Below the pieces are notes generated by a model. That model saw nothing but the letters and a program-made list of their open reading frames with translations, searched no databases and had not been told where the DNA came from. From Ardenticatenaceae bacterium (GTDB lineage Bacteria; Chloroflexota; Anaerolineae; Promineifilales; Promineifilaceae), in contig JACKBX010000003.1 in NCBI GenBank assembly GCA_020634375.1, positions 620,001 to 684,000 of the forward strand: a stretch of DNA of 64,000 bases, given 5' to 3'. Both the position numbers and the translations under genes were made by a program. Below are positions 60,984 through 64,000 of the stretch, in pieces (position 1 is the first letter of the stretch; each line of letters begins with the position of its first letter).

Positions 60984-62990
60984 ATGTGCGGAATAACAGG
61001 TACGCTTAATTTAACCGAAAGACACCCCATTGACCCGGCGGATATGCGGCGGATGTTGGGGGCGATTCGCTATCGCGGGCCGGATCAGTTTGGCGTGTAC
61101 GCCTTTGAGGATGAGCGCAGCGGCGTGGCTTTGGGCAATGCGCGGTTGAGCATCATTGACCTGGGCGGCGGGCAGCAGCCGATCAGCAATGAAGACGGCA
61201 CGGTGTGGATTGTCTTTAACGGCGAGATTTTCAACTATATTGAACTGCGCCCGGAAATTGAAAAGCTGGGCCATCGCTTCCAGACTGATTCTGACACCGA
61301 GGTGATCGTCCACCTGTATGAGGAGTACGGCCCGGACTGCGTGCAGCATTTGAATGGGCAGTTTGTCTTTGCCATTTGGGATGAGCGGGCACGCAGCCTG
61401 TTTATTGCGCGGGATCGGGTGGGGATACGGCCGTTACACTACACCATCCAACAAGGCGCCCTCATCTTCGCTTCGGAGATGAAAGCCCTCTTCGCCGACC
61501 GCCGCGTCAACCCGGAAATTGACCCAAAGGTACTCGACCAGATTTTCACCTATTGGAGTCCCATCAAGCCAAACACCATCTTCAAAAATGTGCGCACACT
61601 GCCACCCGGCCATTGGCTGCTGGCGCAAAATGGCGATGTGCATATCGAACCGTATTGGCAGCCCAGCTTCCCGCCAGCCAGCGAGCTGCTGCCGCCCAAA
61701 ATGAGCTTTGACGAGGCGGCGGCGCAACTGCGCGAGCTGCTGGTAGACGCCACGCAAATCCGCTTGCGGGCCGATGTGCCGGTGGGCGCGTACCTCAGCG
61801 GCGGGCTGGATTCCTCGACTATCACCGCGCTGATTCGCCATTACACCGGCAACCGGCTGGAGACGTTCTCCATCGCTTTCAGCGATGAGGCGTATGACGA
61901 GAGCGCTTTCCAGTTGCAGATGGCGCAGCATTTGGGCACAGACCATCACATTGTCACGGCTACGCATGAGGAAATCGGTGAGATTTTCCCGGAAGTGATC
62001 TGGCACACGGAAACGCCGATTATGCGCACCTCGCCTGCGCCCCTATACCTGCTTTCGCGGCTGGTACAGCAGCACAACTTCAAAGTCGTGCTGACCGGCG
62101 AAGGCTCGGATGAGTTTTTGGCGGGGTACAACATCTTCAAAGAGGCGAAGATTCGTCGTTTTTGGGCGCGGCAGCCGCAGTCGGAGATACGGCCGTTACT
62201 CCTCAGTAAACTCTACGGCTACATTGGCGGCCTCAGCGAAGGCAACACCGCCTATTTGGAGAAATTCTTCGGCAAAGGGCTGACCGACGTAAGCGCGGCG
62301 GACTATTCTCACGCCATTCGCTGGCGTAACAACCAGCGCACGCGGCGCATTTTCTCGCCAGACCTGCAAAGCCAGATGAGCAGCGCCAACCCGATTGAGG
62401 CTATCCCGCTGCCCGCCGGATTTGCCAATTGGCATCCACAATCCCGCGCCCAATATTTGGAAATCACGCTGTTTTTGGGCGAGTATTTGCTCTCTTCACA
62501 AGGCGACCGCATGGCGGCGGCCAATTCGGTGGAGGGGCGCGTGCCCTTCCTCGACCATCGCGTGATTGAGTTTGCGAATACGCTGCCGCCGCATTACAAG
62601 CTGCGCGGCTTGAATGAGAAGTACATCCTGAAGCAGGCCATGCGTGACTTGCTGCCGGAGAATATTTGGAATCGCCCGAAACGGCCGTATCGTGCCCCCA
62701 TCCATCGCAGTTTTTTCCCCAATGGCAAGCCATTGGATTGGGTGGCGGAGATTTTGCAACCGGATAAGGTGGCGGAGGCGGGGTATTTTAATGTGACGGC
62801 CGTTGCTGCCCTCACCCGCAAAATCGAGCGCCTCGGCACGCTGGGCGAAACCGACGACATGACCCTCGCCGGACTGCTCTCTACGATGCTGGTGCATCAG
62901 CAGTTCGTCAGCGACTTTACCCCCCTGCCCCCCATCGGCGGCGGTGACGACATCAAAGAAGTTGTTAAATGTATAGAGTATGGCGTATAG
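60984..62990 (+). CDS. asnB: Asparagine synthase-type glutamine amidotransferase
   Basis: This 668-residue protein has an N-terminal class II glutaminase with the nucleophile Cys2 (MCGITGTLNL), which requires the start at 60984 and not at the upstream ATG. RLSIIDLGGGQQPISNEDG and FNGEIFNY are the family glutamine-site motifs. The synthetase domain has the PPi loop SGGLDSS at 272-278 and EGSDEFLAGYN. It hydrolyses glutamine and transfers ammonia to an acyl-adenylate. It may make asparagine, but next to ACP and an acyl ligase an amide on a carrier-bound acid or glycan is more likely, as in exosortase-associated amidotransferases. nadE-like follows 12 bases later. Confidence 0.93.
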   Translation: MCGITGTLNLTERHPIDPADMRRMLGAIRYRGPDQFGVYAFEDERSGVALGNARLSIIDLGGGQQPISNEDGTVWIVFNGEIFNYIELRPEIEKLGHRFQTDSDTEVIVHLYEEYGPDCVQHLNGQFVFAIWDERARSLFIARDRVGIRPLHYTIQQGALIFASEMKALFADRRVNPEIDPKVLDQIFTYWSPIKPNTIFKNVRTLPPGHWLLAQNGDVHIEPYWQPSFPPASELLPPKMSFDEAAAQLRELLVDATQIRLRADVPVGAYLSGGLDSSTITALIRHYTGNRLETFSIAFSDEAYDESAFQLQMAQHLGTDHHIVTATHEEIGEIFPEVIWHTETPIMRTSPAPLYLLSRLVQQHNFKVVLTGEGSDEFLAGYNIFKEAKIRRFWARQPQSEIRPLLLSKLYGYIGGLSEGNTAYLEKFFGKGLTDVSAADYSHAIRWRNNQRTRRIFSPDLQSQMSSANPIEAIPLPAGFANWHPQSRAQYLEITLFLGEYLLSSQGDRMAAANSVEGRVPFLDHRVIEFANTLPPHYKLRGLNEKYILKQAMRDLLPENIWNRPKRPYRAPIHRSFFPNGKPLDWVAEILQPDKVAEAGYFNVTAVAALTRKIERLGTLGETDDMTLAGLLSTMLVHQQFVSDFTPLPPIGGGDDIKEVVKCIEYGV

Positions 62991-63002
62991 AAATAGGACA
63001 TT

Positions 63003-63965
63003 ATGACAAAAGAATTTCATCGTGACATTTTGAAGTTGGATGCAGAAGCAGAAGTAGCGCGTATTTGCGAAAAGATGCGCAGCGACATTTTTGACACCCT
63101 GAAACGCAAAGGTGGCGTGATGGGCGTGAGCGGCGGCGTGGATTCGGCCGTTGTGCTGGCAATGGCTGTACGCGCATTGGGCACAAACCGCTTGGTGACG
63201 CTGCTGCTGCCGGAAATGGAGTCCAGCCCGGACAGCGCCCGCCTGGGCCATGCCGTTTGCCGTCAGTATGGCATAACGCCATTGGTGGAAGATGTGACTG
63301 GCCCGCTGATTGGCTATGGCGCATATCGCCGCCGCGATGAAGCGGTGCGCCAGATTTTCCCCGAATATGACAGCACTTACCGCTTGAAAATCACTCTGCC
63401 CGCCGGGCTGATGGAAGGGCGCACGCTCAACTTTTTCAGCGCGACGATTGTGGCCCCAGATGGCACGGAGCAGACGAAGCGGCTGCGTCCGGCGCAGTTC
63501 CGCCAAATTGTGGCCGCCACCAATTTCAAGCAGCGCAGCCGTGCGGCGATGCTCTACTATCACGCAGAGCTGCATGACTTCGCCGTGATCGGCACGCCGC
63601 AGCGCAATGAGCATGATCAGGGCTTTTTTGTGAAGTATGGCGATGGCGCAATGGATGTGAAGCCTATTGGTCACCTGTATAAATCGCAGGTGTATCAATT
63701 GGCAACGCATTTGGGCGTGTTGGAGGAAATCCGCACGCGCCCGCCGACATCGGACACGTACAGCGCGGGCAGTACGCAGGAGGAGTTTTTCTTCCGCCTG
63801 CCCTTTGAGACGATGGACTTGATCTGGTATGGGCTGGATCATGATATTGAAGCGGCCGTTGTCGCCGCAGAAATGGATTTAGCCGAAGAGCAGGTGCAGC
63901 GCGTGTACGATGACATCCTGCAAAAGCGCCGCACGACGGAGTATTTGCGCACGCCGCCACTATAA
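63003..63965 (+). CDS. nadE: NadE-like ATP pyrophosphatase / NH3-dependent NAD+ synthase
   Basis: This 320-residue protein has the PPi loop SGGVDSA (43-49) and the NadE core NFKQRSRAAMLYYHAE followed by VIGTPQRNEHDQG and KYGDGAMDVKPIGHLYKSQV. There is no glutaminase domain, so it would need free ammonia or an amidotransferase partner; asnB lies 12 bases upstream. It is longer than minimal NadE by an insertion (about 115-175). It may make NAD+, or be an amide-forming relative recruited to this cluster. AGGACATT precedes the ATG. Confidence 0.85.
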   Translation: MTKEFHRDILKLDAEAEVARICEKMRSDIFDTLKRKGGVMGVSGGVDSAVVLAMAVRALGTNRLVTLLLPEMESSPDSARLGHAVCRQYGITPLVEDVTGPLIGYGAYRRRDEAVRQIFPEYDSTYRLKITLPAGLMEGRTLNFFSATIVAPDGTEQTKRLRPAQFRQIVAATNFKQRSRAAMLYYHAELHDFAVIGTPQRNEHDQGFFVKYGDGAMDVKPIGHLYKSQVYQLATHLGVLEEIRTRPPTSDTYSAGSTQEEFFFRLPFETMDLIWYGLDHDIEAAVVAAEMDLAEEQVQRVYDDILQKRRTTEYLRTPPL

Positions 63966-63994
63966 AGAACAGAGATTGGAGATTAGAGATTGGC
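63966..63994. repeat. AGATTGG/AGATTAG repeat at the window end
   Basis: Three units (AGATTGG, AGATTAG, AGATTGG) follow the nadE-like stop. An inverse half could lie beyond the window. Confidence 0.7.
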
Positions 63995-64000
63995 GCCAAT

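Overview
The window looks like a piece of the chromosome of a filamentous or heterotrophic member of the Chloroflexota (Anaerolineae-like). This is inferred from gene content: many large secreted beta-rich proteins, LysM proteins, several GT-C membrane glycosyltransferases, tandem M42 aminopeptidases, DUF4349 proteins, an AfsR/SARP-type regulator, and a C-terminal Tyr-Leu-Pro-x-x tail on secreted proteins. No plasmid, phage or transposase gene was seen. One tRNA (Leu, CAG) is present.

Layout. 0-7 kb: a LysM-glycosidase, a CBS-domain protein, an FprA-type ferredoxin-NADP reductase, a two-domain RNase HI, a cyclic-nucleotide-binding protein with a small partner, tRNA-Leu, and a membrane-anchored protein with three copies of a 35-residue motif. 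7-14 kb: three membrane glycosyltransferase-like proteins and uvrC. 13.6-19 kb: two large secreted proteins, one with a decayed 3' end. 19-21.5 kb: a gene-free stretch with a 42-bp minisatellite and inverted-repeat elements, then two tandem DUF4349 genes. 21.7-27.9 kb: a degenerate aminoglycoside-phosphotransferase-like protein, two small membrane proteins, three consecutive M42 peptidases and a Thr/Pro-rich anchored protein. 28-33.3 kb: a 1094-residue sensor kinase, rluD and a methyltransferase. 33.3-41.2 kb: an iron-uptake locus (DtxR-family regulator, feoA, feoB in two pieces, feoC-like) with a 4.2-kb glycosyltransferase gene inside it. 41.2-42.7 kb: aspartokinase. 42.8-55.5 kb: a 4068-residue secreted protein preceded by a lipoprotein gene. 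55.6-64 kb: a small conserved protein, an AfsR-like regulator, then an acyl carrier protein, an AMP-forming ligase, an AsnB-type amidotransferase and a NadE-like ATP pyrophosphatase that look like the start of a biosynthetic cluster running off the window.

Two genome-scale signals run across these genes. First, the palindrome ACGGCCGT occurs about 135 times by eye, against 1-2 expected by chance, which makes it a highly iterated palindrome comparable in kind to cyanobacterial HIP1. Second, gene ends carry short tandem repeats of about 7-9 bases, many of them followed by their inverted copy so that they form hairpins. Several unrelated repeat families share this architecture. The repeats also lie inside genes in frame (giant secreted protein, AfsR-like regulator, a glycosyltransferase) and supply start or stop regions of others.

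All calls were made by reading the sequence; no database search was run.
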